Positions 1-13,740 of a stretch of 64,000 nucleotides of DNA are shown piece by piece. A program made the position numbers and the translations under genes. The notes under the pieces are model-generated. The model had not been told where the DNA came from and searched no databases. It was given only the letters and a program-made list of their open reading frames with translations. Numbering within the stretch: position 1 is the first letter of the stretch; every line of letters begins with the position of its first letter. This DNA is from Tillus elongatus (lineage: Eukaryota; Arthropoda; Insecta; Coleoptera; Cleridae), in assembly GCA_964006375.1 (NCBI GenBank), contig OZ023265.1:151611047-151675046 (forward strand), in the 5' to 3' direction.

Positions 1-1283
1 AAGTGAGTATAAATACGATAACTCAAAAAATACTACACTGATTTCAGTCAAACTTAGCAAAAACCGAGGTCGGGTTTGTTAATCAGCCTTTATGCTTAAT
101 TTTTTCTGGTCGGACATCGAGGGAAACCTTTAGAAAACGCTATATTTGTGTAAGTATCAGAGTAACTGGAAGGCGACTTTGCATGTGGCTAGAAATAGTG
201 CAAACAAACCTATATTGTGAATTTTAAGAATTTGGTACGTTGAAACGACTTGGTTTGGTGGTTAAAGTCCAATGCCTGACAGACAAAGTAGTTAACTGCC
301 CCTCGTATAGGTATAAACCATACATCAACGGTAACCAAACTAAATAAATACCAGGCATAAAACATACTACCCGAACCAACAATCCTGAAATTTCTGCCGG
401 AATTATGGAAAATGACAGACCATGAAATTAAAAATTTGCCAAGTTATTGTCATTTAACTAGAGGATTGAATCAATTATTAAAATACACTATATTTGTAGC
501 TTTGTGAGCGGCCTCAAATACAGTTTTAGCGCAACATAGATATATTATGCTGTCGCATTATATAGTATAAATGTAAGCAAAATCAAGCCAAGTCTATAAA
601 AATGAATCTAAAATGTTTCTTTTATCTTTAAACTTAACCATAAGACGTCATGTAAGACCGAAACAGTCGTGAGATGTGTTTCAATGGTAATTCTACCAAT
701 TCTGTAATTCATTGTTACGTATACTTTGAATATATTATCCCGGGCATGAAGCCGATCTAAAGTATCACGCAAATGAAACGTTAGTTGACGTGTGCCTAGA
801 TGGCGCAGGGGATATAGCGCTTGCCTCCTAAGCAGAAGGTTACGCGATCGAATCCAGCTCAATGAATGTATGTTTTTTATGTTTTATTTTGACATTTGGA
901 GAAACAATAGTGCACAGATTTCATACGTTTTGAACAAGATCTCATTTTTGTTTAAAACGCCTAAATAAGTTTGTCACCTTTGAGTCTGAAATTATAGTTT
1001 TGTTATTGTTGATATTGAAAAGAGACTTACACTATCTACAGATATAGCAAAATTTAATTCTTTAGCTTCATAGAAAATTGAATTTTGGGCATTTTTCTCA
1101 AAAGGAGTTAGAACACAAGATTTTTTTGATAATATAGAGATCGATAGTAACACTTTTGAAAGAATTTTTCAAACGTGTGGGTATTAGGATCTCTAAAATC
1201 GGTCTTCAAGGGTTAAGTAAGTTTGAAGTATTAACTTGACTAATATGCCATATAATAAGATTGTACAATTCTTGCTACGTCCC
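1..1283 (+). repeat. HINE-like repeat, long variant, left-truncated by window edge
   Basis: Positions 1-1,283 match the reverse complement of roughly 49,800-51,260 across their length, including the post-microsatellite motif GATAACTCAAAAAATAC near the start and the tail shared near 1,080-1,283. The (TA)n core would lie just left of the window. The terminal hairpin seen in other copies (ACGCA-CTTGC-TGCGT) is partly deleted here, leaving TGCTACGTCCCG. I infer a non-autonomous Helentron-like element because the family has a microsatellite core, short subterminal inverted repeats and a 3' hairpin before a T run. It has no coding capacity. Confidence 0.6.
793..868 (+). other. tRNA-like domain inside the long HINE-like repeat
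   Basis: The segment has an A-box-like TGGCGCAGGG, an anticodon-arm-like TTGCCTCCTAAGCAG and a B-box-like GATCGAATCC at tRNA spacing, resembling tRNA-Arg(CCT). The acceptor stem does not pair well, so it is not a functional tRNA gene. The same domain sits at the same place in the other long copy (50,405-50,475, minus strand), so it belongs to the repeat or is an old SINE head shared by the family. Confidence 0.55.
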
Positions 1284-1289
1284 GATTTT

Positions 1290-3149
1290 TTTTTATCATT
1301 AACACAAAATGGTTGCTTTTAGCCTATACATTATTTTTATTTAATGGATTCCTTTGATTAAAATAACCTCTAACAATAATTGATTTTTATTTTAGTCACA
1401 CGATTATTATTATGCATGCTTGTGTAATTAAGTTTTATTTTTAGAGCTTTTCAATCTAGCGGCATACTCATATTTTTGAAAAATAATCATAATGAGATTA
1501 CTATGGTATTAGTAAATAAAAGGCTTAGTAGACATTGGTTTTGATAAATAGTCTAGAATTTTTATTAGTGTCGATAATTTAAAAAATCTTGTAACTCGAA
1601 CAACAAATAAAAACCTAATAATGGTGTTTAGCTATTAAATGGACCAAACTGTATACAAAAGACTAAGACGGAAATTCGAAACGAGTTCTAAGGTTTCTAG
1701 TTTGTGCTCATTACTAAGTGAAGATTGGAACATATGATGAGCACTAATAAGTACACCTTGGAGAATCCACAGCTCTTAAAAACGTCTTGTGATGAATTGG
1801 GATGTGTGCAGTATGCTTATCCTGCCAATCAGAAGACATTTTTTGAAAGTAGTGTTTGCGTCATGATACAATTATTACGTTGTACGAAAACTAGTTGAAT
1901 AAGATATCAAACAATGCTTACAAAACACACCTACACACTCTAACATAAGCCTTCTTTACATTAATTTTATGTCATTGTATCGACTGAGTACGAACTATGT
2001 ACATTCACTCGGCTTACCTTGATCTTGAATGAGATGCTTTTCGGTTACGACATGATGAATTTGCAATACTTGCACTTACCGTAGTCGATGTTTACACCTA
2101 ATGGATATAAATTACATCGAGTTGAGTAATTGGGTCAGGTATTCTCGTCACTACTAAACGAAGAAACGTTTTCAAGAGAAAGTCCAGTTCGCGCAAATGT
2201 ACTTAAAACATAAACCCGAAAGGGTTTACAATTTTATACATATTTTTATCCTGTGCCACGACCCTCCTTTCAAAGTAGTTCTCAACTTCAATCACTTTAA
2301 AGAAAACCTGCTATTGATTCAGTTAATAATCTCAAATTTAAGTTAAAGTTGTACAATTTTAAATAAAGATTTTGTAGGGGATTTTCCTAATATTTTCCTG
2401 GTTGCTCAACTATCAATTTTTTTTAACTTGTTTTGGTCTCAAGCAAAGCTCTATTAGCCACGGTCACTCCAGGTCAACAACTAGTGCTTCAGCTCCCTAC
2501 TATAATACGATGTTTTACATAAAAAAAAAGGGATTCTCTATGCTATCGTCTACCAACCTCAGTACACAAACCCTCAAATTTCCTTTACTTCATATAAACC
2601 AATAATAATTTACGAAGAGAGATTATGCCCATCATACTTTACATTTGGTTTTTGTGGGTAAGGTGTATATGTTTAAGTCTTCTTAACTAGGCTTATAATT
2701 AAGGAAAAAAAGACATGGGATCAAACACTTCACGCCTAGAGGTCCACCAAGGCGACTTTATTTGAGACAAACTAGACTGAACCACGGTAAAGATGGGTTA
2801 GACACAGGGACAGACAAAAGGAATCTATAACTATATGACTATTAACAATCATGTCAATTGCTTCAACAAAATTACTTTAAAAAACAAAACAATATTTTAT
2901 CTCTTTTTAAAACTATCAATTGTAAGTAATAAAAGCTGAAGTAAGTAGATAATTACCTTTTCAGGGTTGATTTTGACCAAAAGCTCAATTTTTTCAGTCT
3001 TTTGGTACAAAATTCCGACACTTTAGATCGATATCTACTAGTTCGTGGTCTCGATATTCAAGATAACGATATATTTTTATGCTGCTGATGAGCTTAAGAA
3101 AACCTGGTAAAGAAGTTTCATCTCAATAACAAACACAAGTAAAACACAA

Positions 3150-3150
<1 letters not shown>
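1290..3150. other. AT-rich intergenic stretch, no gene seen
   Basis: Both strands show only short open frames with no recognisable motif, no RNA gene and no clear repeat boundary. Probably old decayed repeat sequence. Confidence 0.5.
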
Positions 3151-3619
<469 letters not shown>

Positions 3620-3797
3620 TGCCTTGAACTAGTCTGCACAGCAATTGGTAGGGTGAAGTTTTATATTGCACTGTCTCCGGTGTAGGCTGTCCGTAGATCA
3701 GTTGTCTTTTGCGGTCCAGAGCTTTACACACGCACAAGATGTGCTGGGCTGATTCCTCCCCCTCGCCGCGAAGTCTGAATGTCAGGTCCCGAAGGCT
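3620..3797 (-). pseudogene. Non-LTR retrotransposon ORF2 C-terminal fragment (copy N1)
   Basis: The reverse-strand translation reads GEGEESAQHILCVCKALDRK, matching the C-terminal zinc-knuckle region of the RNase H-bearing non-LTR family also present at 5,335, 27,690 and 56,225. Only the last ~55 codons remain and the 3' UTR is missing. It abuts the truncated HINE-like copy on one side and a GC-rich foldback module on the other. The protein would have been the reverse transcriptase/RNase H of the element; this piece has no function. Confidence 0.8.
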
Positions 3798-4180
3798 TTT
3801 TTTTAAGAAAATAAATTCGAGAAACATGCCTAATACCCCTCCTCCCGCCCCAATGCAGAAACCACAAGAAATTTATTGCCAACAACCCTCTGGAATTACG
3901 TGACGAGGACCGAATAGGGGTGTGGGTAGTAAAAGGAAATTATGAATAGGACAGCTTAATCGGACTGCCTTTTCTACATTTTAAAGGCATACCCCCCTTA
4001 AACCCTGTCAACCCGCACATCACCCCTATTCGCCCCAGATCGCATCACTTTCTTGAGGGCTGCTCACAGGAAATTTATCTTGTGGTATACGCAACGAGGA
4101 TGTTTGTAGATATGCGAAAGGGGAAGAAACCCCTCCCCCCGGACGAAGGAATCCGCCCAGTTTATAAACACTGCGCAGTG
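3798..4180 (+). repeat. Diverged copy of the GC-rich foldback module
   Basis: The segment shares blocks with 37,970-38,770 and 59,250-60,430: a CCACAAGAAATTTATTG-like motif, a GTAAAAGGAAATTATGA-like motif, and a block ending in GGGGAAGAAACCCC. It is more diverged than those copies and non-coding. Confidence 0.5.
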
Positions 4181-5330
4181 AAATCTAAGAAATAGATAGT
4201 GATGGGTAACTGGGGGAGAGTAGTATGTAACATAGCAAGCAAAGAGAGAAAATGCAAAGAAAAATTTTGTACTTACCGCAGCAGACCAGGAGTGACATGG
4301 AGAGCACATGCCGCATTGTTTCCAGCCGCAAGGGCTCAATGTTAAAAAAAGTGAACATTCTTCATTGCACAGAAAGCACCCTCGTTATAGCCGCATTGTT
4401 CCAAGGCCGACAAAACATTCACTGTTTGTCCAGCCATTACTGCAGCAGAGATAAAGAAAATAGTTGCAAAAATTCCAGACTCCTCAACCCACCGAACTCT
4501 ATAAAACGTAAGGCGTAACTGAGTAAACAAATGGCGGATGAAAAGTAGATCCTGCGTAGAAAGCACAACACGCGGAGACAAACCAGCAGGCAGATATTCA
4601 GAGGCACAGCAGTGCAAACAAAGGGCCACGTAACTTCACAGTGAACTCTGAAGTAATACAGTGCCGCATTAAGGCAATAAAGGAAAAATGAGGAATTTTC
4701 AAAAAAACTTTGAATGCGAATAACTCAGCAAAGGCGAGAGAACGAAAAGATAAGAATATTGTCAGAGTCCATGTACGATACCAAACTTTATCTATCAGCA
4801 CTCGTTTTCTCTAGAACTGTTCGGGAGGTTATCCACAAATTCTCGGCAATTTTTCTTAACTTTACTGCGGTGATGACAGAACATTTTTGATATATTTTTA
4901 CGCGGTTAGCAAGAGTTTCTTTGTGTTAAGGAAAAAAGTGACACCTTCTGCCTAAGATCGGGTCAGAAACTGTTTAACTCCTTAGCCTATGTTGCAATGT
5001 GCTAAAAGGTAGTGTTTAGCATCCTCTTTTATCGACAAGCCTCTTTCAGTGGCTGTTTTTGCTTTGTCCAAATCTTTGTAGTCCATTTTTCTTTTCTTTT
5101 TTACTTTCTTTTATATTTTCTGGTCATCTGAAACATAAAAGAAGAAGAAAAAAAGAGATTCTGATAAGAACAGTAATAATAATATTTGTTGATATAATTT
5201 ATACACTGCATCGTCTGACACATAAGTTACACACTTGTGGTCGTCGATTAAGTGCAATTTTGACAGATTAATTAACAAAATGTTACCACCAGAACTTTCA
5301 GTGACATTCTGTCAAACCAAATAAATACAT
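4180..5330. other. Intergenic stretch, no gene seen
   Basis: Short overlapping open frames (for example around 4,340-4,800 on the minus strand) lack motifs, codon bias or homology that I can recognise. I see no repeat boundary. Confidence 0.45.
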
Positions 5331-5334
5331 TTTT

Positions 5335-6107
5335 TCTCCCTTAGGGCTCGACCGCGTCTTTGCCGCCCTAGTAGCACCTCAGCCTTTGGTATATTGTGCA
5401 TTCCCATTGTATTTTCTACTCCACCCGTTCCAAAATCGCTGTGCCTTGAACTAGTCTGCACAGCAATTGGTAGGCTGAAGCTTTATATTGCTCTGTCTCC
5501 GGTCTAGGCTGTCCGTAGATCAGTAGTCAAGATGTGTTAGGCTGATTCCTCCCCCTCGCCGCAGAGTCTGCATACCAGGTCACCCTCGAATCGCCCCATT
5601 TTCTGCAGGTGTTTCTTGACGGACATGGGTCCGTCAAGAGTCTTGTTATGTTCCTGAGCTGTCCTCTGCTAAGATTTAGCAGCTCCACAGCTCTCTCTTT
5701 CTCTGAACGGGGTTCCTCAATTACTGATTTCCCATGTCTGAGCCCTGGACAGTCTGACCAGTACACCTTGTGTTTATTTCTAACCCAGGACTTAATGGAT
5801 CCCTGCCAGTGCTCTTTGTCACGCCCAGAGCCGGTTCTGGTCGCATAAATGGTTCTGCCGACCCTCTCTTCGCTAGACTGTCAGCTTCTTCATTGCCTTT
5901 GACCCCCGAGTGACCCGGCACCCAGATGAGGCTGACCTCATTCTTTCCAGCCAGGTCGCCTGGAATTTACTCGTGGGTTACTTAGGTGGCTGTCTGTGGT
6001 TATGATGATCCGTTTGTTGGTGTAGCTCCCTCTCTTGCTCTCTCGCACGCAGTGCAGGATGGCGTACATTTCGGCCACAATGACCGTTTCATGAGCTCCG
6101 AGGGAAT
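5335..6107 (-). pseudogene. Non-LTR retrotransposon RNase H and C-terminus (copy N2)
   Basis: On the minus strand, frames encode parts of an RNase H domain (ETVIVAEMYAIL, then WVPGHSGVKGNEEADSLAKR, where the last conserved Asp of RNase H is visible). Linker sequence (PGLRHGKSVIEEP) and a degraded zinc-knuckle tail follow. RNase H in these elements removes template RNA during target-primed reverse transcription. The 3' UTR runs to about 5,335 and ends next to a T run (the poly(A) side on the minus strand). Several frameshifts and stops break it. It is 5'-truncated near 6,107, typical of target-primed insertion. The clade is probably I/Loa/R1-like. Confidence 0.82.
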
Positions 6108-6109
6108 TA

Positions 6110-7025
6110 AAAAAAAATCTTTACTGGTTATTCATTTCACATATAATGTTCACCATCGCCTTTATTTCAATCGCGTTTATTTCCATGAATATATTTGCCA
6201 TTAATATTAAGACGCCCTATGACTGCCGGTACCCCAAACCTGCCATTATGCCGAATGCATGTTTTTATCTAACAAGTAAAAGCAAGAAATTTGGGCTTAA
6301 ATTCCTAATAAAAATCTATGTGACACAAAAGAAGGACTTACCTTGTTATTGTGTGTTCGTTTGTACTTCAGTAGCAGTAGATAGCATAATAGGTGCCTTT
6401 GCGGTTTTAAAAACCTCGCAAAGATCCAACAAACAGTAACAAGAATGTCGTGCGCTTAGGTAAAAGAGATGAGAGATGGCAGCACCTATCAGTTCCAATC
6501 GACATTACCCCCTTTACGAGGAATTATACTGCCCTGGATTATCTCTAGATTGTCATAACCCTAATCTCCCCTAGCGACTGAAAAAACAAACATTCTTGAA
6601 ATTAATTAATTTACCGTCAATCATTTTTGATGAAAAAATTACGCACATTCTAAAATATCAGCTACAGTATAACAATTAAAAATAATTCATATCGCCGTAC
6701 ACAGATTTATATTTAAAGCTCGTTAACTTGGAGGAATATCGACAGATATGTCAAATGTTCAGGAATATAAGAAATATAATGAGGTGGTGTGGGAGTGACA
6801 TTTATTTATTCTTTCTTGCAGCATCGATATGTTATAAATGTTATATTATGGGGTAGTAAATTTCAGTATTACGGGACGGTACTTTTACGTCTTTAAGCGC
6901 AGTATGAAAAGAGCATCGACCGCATTTTATGTAAGTATATTATTTTATTTTTATTATATTGAAATAGAATTACCTAACCTTATTTATTGCAGCGGAAAAC
7001 TGATGTTTTTCCTTTAATGTGTACA
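6110..7025. other. AT-rich intergenic stretch, no gene seen
   Basis: No convincing coding or repeat structure was found on either strand. Confidence 0.45.
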
Positions 7026-7027
7026 TA

Positions 7028-7738
7028 CCGGGTGGAACTCAAAAATGGCACACTCCTTCTATAATCTTTATTTAATATTAGCGAAATTTGGGAGTTAGCT
7101 ATTAGACATATAACTGCATTTTTTGACATTGAAAATCAATTTTTATTACTTCCGGGCAGATCTGAGGCTACCTCAACTTTTGAATGTCAAATTGAATACC
7201 CTGTATATTTTTGCAAATTTTGATTCAAGGGGACATTCCAAGTATGTTGCTAACTTTTGGTCAATTTATGAAATGTCCATGTCAAAAATTGAGCCTACTT
7301 ATTCCCTATTCAAATAAGCGATTTATAAAAAAACTGACTTTTGTTTATTTTGGAGGTTATAAAAAACTATTGGAACATGAGATAAGTCAAATTATATTTT
7401 TCTAGCGAGCTTTGAAAGACAATGAAACGTTTTAGGCGTATTAAAGCACCCTAGACTCAAAATGAGAGACTTTTTTTTGACATTGACATTGCAGAAATTG
7501 ACCTAAACTCAGCAACGCACTTGGATGTCCCCCTGTATCGAAATTTCCAAAAATATACAGGTGCTCCATTTGAAATTCGAAAGTTGACGTCACTCCGGTC
7601 TAACCGGACGTGATAAAGATTATTTTACCATGTCAAAAAATGCAATTATATAGCTAATAGCTAACTCCCAACTTTCATTAAATTATCTTAATAAATAAGG
7701 ATTATAGAGGGGGCGAGCCACTTTTGAGTTTCACCTGG
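7028..7738. mobile_element. MITE of Tc1/mariner type, TA target duplication
   Basis: The left end (CCGGGTGGAACTCAAAAATG) and the reverse complement of the right end (CCAGGTGAAACTCAAAAGTG) form imperfect terminal inverted repeats. Similarity continues for roughly 100 bp, through CTATAATC and GGGAGTTAGCTATTAG. TA dinucleotides flank both ends. The ~711-bp interior has no transposase, so it is non-autonomous. Confidence 0.78.
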
Positions 7739-7821
7739 TATATCAAATACAACAACTTCAACGTGCCTGAAAAAGTCAAAAATATTATGTATATTAAAAT
7801 AAGTTATTGCCCAAATAAAAC

Positions 7822-7824
<3 letters not shown>

Positions 7825-7906
<82 letters not shown>
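7825..7906. repeat. (TA)n microsatellite
   Basis: Uninterrupted TA, about 82 bp. A mariner-type element starts exactly at its right edge, consistent with TA target preference. Confidence 0.97.
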
Positions 7907-7911
<5 letters not shown>

Positions 7912-9783
7912 TAACACACTTAAGATGAAGACACACCTGTATTTTCTTTATTTTTAGATATAGCGATTTCATTTTTTGTACAGATGTAAAACGTCATTAG
8001 GTTGTTTGAATAGCCTGCCCACTTCAAATGTCAACTGTGTCAACCCAGCCTACTATAATTTCAGGAATAGGTCCGGTTCTCTATAATTCGCGATGCGTTA
8101 GAGATATCACAAAAGGTTACTCAACAAAGTTATTCAGAATTCAATTTTAACTGTAGATACCGGGTTTCAAGTCAAAACTGGAATTTTTACCTTTTTTTGT
8201 AAATTTGTAGACAGCCCAAATTTTCTATCGGATTTAAACAGGTAGATTGCCATGGAAACAACAAATATAGTCAATATCAAAAGGAAACAATGGTACGTGA
8301 TTTACTCAACCCAACTTAAACATAAACTCTAACCAAAGCACAATTAATTTGAATATAAAATTATTAAATGTAGTCTGCTTCAACTAGCCCACCTGCAAGC
8401 CTGATGCATTTTCGATCCGTTTACGATTATTGCTGGCAACTTTTCTTAGTTCTGCTATATTTATTTCACGTCAATCCTGCCCTATTTTCTCGCAAAGTTT
8501 CTCGCTACTTTGGGGCCTTTCTTTGTACACCTTATTCTTAACAGAACCCCAGAAATAGAAGTCTAGTGGTGCAATGTCAGAAGACCGAGGAGGCCACTGT
8601 TCAAAAGGACTATTCCTGTCAATCCATCTTGATGGAAAATGTAGATTTAGCCAATTTCTGACTAACTGAAAGTTGTGTATGAATGCACCGTCTAATTGAA
8701 AATACATATCTTGTCCCAGGTTGATAGGCACATCTTCGATACAGTCCCATAATTCATTATTTAAAAAATGTAGCAATCGATCTGCGTTCAAGGTGTTGTC
8801 AAAAAAATACGACCAATTATTCTATCCCCTAAAATTCCACACCACGTATTAACTTTTTGTGGATACTGGGCTTTACAATTGATAACCCAATGAGGGTTTT
8901 CAGCAGACCAATATCTGGAATTTTGGGTAGATACTATTCCATTGGCAGTGAATGTCCGTAAATAAAATTTTGCTTAATTTTTTTTTATCATTTAGAAAAT
9001 TACCTTGGGCCCAAAGGCAATAATCTAATCGTTTCAGCTCATCACCTTCTCTCAACGAGTACAGAAACTTTGGCTTGAAAGGCCTTATTTTATGACGCAC
9101 AAGGCATCTTCTGAATTTTTCTCCAATTACATCCAATGCAACAGCCCTTTGACGTAGACTAATCTGGGTATTGGCTTGAGTTGAAGCCAAGATTATGCTA
9201 TCATCACTACTTCTTTGATTTCTAAGAGCCGCGATATTGTTCACCACACTTTCCGTTTGAGAAAATCGTGCATTCAGAGTTGCTGCCGTTCCACGCCTAA
9301 TTGGATTTCTCTGTGGATGTCTCCGATTGAATCCATCAGCAACTTCTTTGCTATTTCGAGACTTTCAACAGGCATTTTGCTGAAAGACTCACAGTTAATG
9401 TGAATTTGACATTTATCGCAATATATTGCAAGGTGATAAATTGTTTCCATGGCAATCTACCTGTTAAAATCTGACGGAAAATTTGGGCTCTGTCTAAAAA
9501 TTTACAAAAAAGTAAAAATCTGAATTTTGACTTGAAACTAGGTATCTGCAGTTAAAATTAAATTCCGAATAACTTTTTAAAGTAACTTTTTTTGATATAT
9601 TTTTGATATAGGGAACCGGTACTATTCCTGAAATCATAGTAGGCTGGGTTGACATCTGACATTTGAAGTGGGTTTGCTATTCAGACAGCCTAATGACGCT
9701 TTATATCTGTACAAAAAATTAAATCTCTGTCTCTAAAAAGAAAGAAAATACAGGGATGTCTTCATCTTAAGTGTGTCACACTG
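7907..9783 (-). mobile_element. Mariner-like transposon with long terminal inverted repeats
   Basis: The left end TAGTGTAACACACTTAAGAT and the reverse complement of the right end CAGTGTGACACACTTAAGAT are inverted repeats. Pairing extends a few hundred bp inward, with shared blocks ACTGTGTCAACCCAGCCTAC-like, GAATTCAATTTTAACTG and GGTAGATTGCCATGGAAACA. It is flanked by TA, the left side being the end of a (TA)n tract. The interior encodes a broken transposase on the minus strand. Confidence 0.85.
8455..9380 (-). pseudogene. Mariner-like transposase, frameshifted
   Basis: Reverse-strand frames encode a helix-turn-helix part (SLRQRAVALDVIGEKF, RHKIRPFKPKF), then FTDIHCQWN containing the first catalytic Asp, then QLDGAFIHNF with the second, then WPPRSSDIAPLDFYFWG with the third. 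About 42 residues separate the second and third Asp. The family cuts and pastes DNA at TA. The gene is interrupted between the two halves (about 8,790-8,900) by stops and frameshifts, so it cannot make active enzyme. It is related to, but clearly distinct from, the transposases at 43,625 and 47,867. Confidence 0.85.
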
Positions 9784-9929
9784 TATATATAACTTTATTT
9801 TTAGCTTAAAAAAACATTGACGATAATGAAACGAAATATTAAAATACTTCAGCTTATAGCGAACAAGATGTGTTGCAACATATACAGTAATTATAATATT
9901 AATACTACCAACACTTTGTCAAAAAATGT

Positions 9930-10282
9930 TTTCAGATTTTCCTAAAAAAATGTTTGCAAATTTTCATGCATATATTTTTTGTTGGAGTTTCGTCGAAAAG
10001 CTTTTTATGAATAATTCTATCTTGCTAGGTGGGCAAATAGCTTGAAGAGGTTCGATGGGCAGGAAATTTGAACCAGTTTTTTCGGGAACGTTCTAAGTTT
10101 ATTTTCGCAAAATTGTTGTCCTTTTCAAACAATAAAGTTATTTTGATGAAATATGGTACGTTGTTTCTACTATATAGGTTATACCAGTAACCAAATCTCA
10201 TGCATGCTTTCATTAAAAACAGATGTATTTCCTATTAAAAACCTTTTTATGGAAATTCACTACTATAAGGCACTTGCTGCGT
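9930..10282 (+). repeat. HINE-like 3' end, second subfamily
   Basis: The segment ends in the family hairpin (AAGGCACTTGCTGCGTCC near 10,267). Upstream it matches the reverse complement of 37,534-37,900 and 52,250-53,000, including ATGGTACGTTGTTTCTAC and AACAATAAAGTTATTTTGAT. Only the 3' part is present. Confidence 0.6.
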
Positions 10283-10286
10283 CCAC

Positions 10287-10425
10287 ACATTTTAGTGAAT
10301 TTTTATTTTAAAAAAAGTACACTTATAGAGAGGTATCGATGGTGAGACTTTGCAAAAAATTTTGCAAATGAGCGCGAACTAGGACCCCTAGAACCCATAT
10401 CCGGGGTCAGTTTCAATTTTTATAT

Positions 10426-10500
<75 letters not shown>

Positions 10501-10930
10501 TGATAACTCAAACAATAATGAACCGATTTCGATGAAACTTGGCAAGTGGTTTTCTTTTATTAATGTCTTGGATGAGTTCGTTGGCCAAAAAAACCGGACA
10601 GGGTTTTCCGGGAAAATTTTGAGTTTTCTTTCGAAAAAAAAGTTTTTCTCCGAAAGTAACAAAGCTGTTTAATGAAAGTTACTATATATGTTGCCTTGGG
10701 AGAGTTCTTACTACGTACTGAAATTGAACTTTCTAAGTTTATAAAAAATTGAGTTACTCAAATTTTAAATTTTCTTTCGAAATTTGTTTTTCTCCGAAAA
10801 TTACAAAGTTATTTTTATTAAATTTGGTGGATATCTTGCGTTAGGAGAGACCTTACTCCACACCAGAATTAAACTCTCTAAGTTTATAGAAAATTGAGTT
10901 ATTCAAATTTGAAGCATTTAATATTTATTT
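10287..10930 (+). repeat. HINE-like repeat lacking its 3' hairpin
   Basis: It starts with the subterminal inverted repeat TTTTAGTGAATTTTTATTTT, followed by GAGAGGTATCGATGGTGAGA, the motif CTAGAACCCATATCCGGGG, a (TA)n core at 10,429-10,495, and the post-core motif GATAACTCAAACAATAATG. It closely matches 11,385-12,142 and 22,548-23,246. The end is lost near 10,930. Confidence 0.65.
10429..10495. repeat. (TA)n microsatellite
   Basis: Uninterrupted TA core of the surrounding HINE-like copy. Confidence 0.97.
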
Positions 10931-10949
10931 AACATGTTTTTACCACAGA

Positions 10950-11384
10950 AATCGTAGAAACGACGAGACGATCTTCACGTCTCTAGTATCAGGATCACAT
11001 GAGAGGATAGGCAGTGGTATGTTTAAAACTAATGTTGTACATGTAGTTTGTTATTCTGCAGATGATGTTTTTTTCAATATATGGTGAATGTAACAGAGTA
11101 GTTGAGACAACAGTTCGAACATTTAACAACAGATTCCTTTATTTGGCTTCAATGAATTGAACAAAATTCAGCAGAATTAAAAGTAAGCCGTCAAGTCATG
11201 GAATAATACTGACACGACGAGTTGTTAAACGTTTCAAAATTGAAGACAAGGAAATGAATGAAATTATAGTTCTTGCGTATTTTGAAGCATGTCTACAAAG
11301 TTCGTTAAGAAGTAGGTCTCAAGATTTGGGTTTATCTATCTGGGCAATACACAGAATATTGCGAAAGCACAATATGCATAATTA
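10950..11384 (+). pseudogene. Decayed mariner-like transposase N-terminus
   Basis: The translation gives fragments TVRTFNNRFLYLASMN and EMNEIIVLAYFEACLQSSLR followed by DLGLSIWAIHRILRKHNMH. This is the paired helix-turn-helix DNA-binding part of mariner-like transposases. Stops interrupt it, and it is cut off by the HINE-like copy that begins at about 11,385. The catalytic half is absent. Confidence 0.65.
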
Positions 11385-12142
<758 letters not shown>

Positions 12143-12144
12143 CC

Positions 12145-13270
12145 CGAGTTTTTTATATTATGCTTGAGTCATGTATTTAATATTTGACATAATGTATTGT
12201 AGAACCTTAATAAGCAATATATTTGAAAGTTTAATTTTTACATGGTATTTTATCAGCTTTAATGTAAGAATTTGATTACTGAAAATATATAACTGAATAA
12301 AAGAAATATGAAAAGCTTAAGAGGTCATAAACTCTCCTACATTAATAAAAAAAAATGTAACTTGATTTTCAATCTCTGAGTATGACATTCTCTCACAACA
12401 ATAATTTTTATGCGAGGGGACGAAGTATTTTTTTATTACGATATCCGCCAGATTTACTCAGACTTATTTTATTTCATGAGCCAATAAAAAGAAAATAATA
12501 AACGCTCACGGCTTAATCGAGAGAATTGCGAAATAAAAGTTTTGTGTTGAGTTATTACATACCCACTCTTGCCTTGCTCACTGTATTGTTAATTTATCCA
12601 TGCCTGTCTATAGTTATAAAGGAAATAAATAGCGCAATTTATATCTAATGTTTTTGTTTGTTTTTCATGTATTATAACATTAGAACCTTACCATTATTAT
12701 TTATTATTATTTTATGTGTAAGAGCACTTAAACACTTTCAGTTGTTGTGGTTAATAAAGTAAAGTAAAAACACATGTTATTTATCAACAGTTACCCTAGT
12801 TTTGAGCCAAAGGTTGTCACTTGTCTTTCTCCATATTTTAATACTAAGAGCGCTTAGGTTTGCAAATTTTCCTTCTGCTCTCATCAATAGGGAGAATTTC
12901 TTCTAAACTCGTCCTTGGTTTTTGTTTTTTCGAAAGTTTTTTCTGTTTTGGATTCACATAAATAAAATCACGATGACGTGTGTAGCGACTAATTTGTAGT
13001 ATGCCCTAAAAATTTGAAACCTTTTGTTTCACGACACGTAAAACCTTTAAGTCTGCAAGTGTCTGCAAGGCGACATCAGTTTGACAGCTGGTATTGTAGA
13101 AACATTTTCTTTCTCCTTCATTTGTTGGCTACAATGTCTTTCCTTGAGACTTACCAGTCTCCATATAGAATGCTCCTCCATACCTGACAGCTTATTTCTC
13201 GCACCTGGGGCTTTGTAGGCCGATTGCTACATTTCTCAAAATCTGAAGAGCTGTCACTATACAGGTACTC
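12145..13270. other. AT-rich intergenic stretch, no gene seen
   Basis: No coding frame, RNA gene or repeat that I can recognise. Confidence 0.45.
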
Positions 13271-13274
13271 AAAT

Positions 13275-13724
13275 TCATCTGAAGAAAAAGTCGTGAAAGC
13301 AGCTATATCTGAGAAAAAATAACCTGTCAAAACATTGTTTTAGCGAATTTTTCGTAAAACAAGAAATGTATTTAGTGCCAAGATCATGTTTAGCGCACTG
13401 GCTCTGAAGTATGTCCAAGCCAATTATAATCGGGTCTGATATGGCGGCGACTATGGCTCTCTGCTTTGCCTTCCATGTCCCAATTTGTAGCTCGACCTCA
13501 GTCTCGCCAAATACCTGGATCTGATCACCACCGGCCGCATTTACTCTGTACACTCTGTCTGGTTCTCTTACTCGCCATCTTGGAGCCATGTCGCGGCGAA
13601 TAATCGTCCTAGGTGCGCCTGTGTCGACGACCACCTGGGTCTTATTACCGCTTACGTATCCGTCTACGACGAGAGCGCTGCCAGAATCGCTAACCTGAGA
13701 AATGGTTACCGGCCTTAGTTTCAC
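13275..13724 (-). pseudogene. pro: Gypsy-type retropepsin (aspartic protease) domain
   Basis: The minus-strand translation shows the retropepsin active site VDTGAPRTIIRRD after a short beta-strand region, and the second conserved block IGLDILQSQC about 60 residues later. This is the enzyme that processes Gag-Pol in LTR retrotransposons. It lies in the same frame as the zinc knuckle and gag upstream, separated only by stop codons, so the three were one Gag-Pro reading frame. No reverse transcriptase follows: the element is truncated at about 13,275. Confidence 0.85.
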
Positions 13725-13740
13725 TTTATCCCTTGCGCGT

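Noticed and set aside
793..868. Functional tRNA-Arg gene
   Set aside because: The acceptor and D arms do not pair properly and the same sequence is a fixed part of a dispersed repeat.
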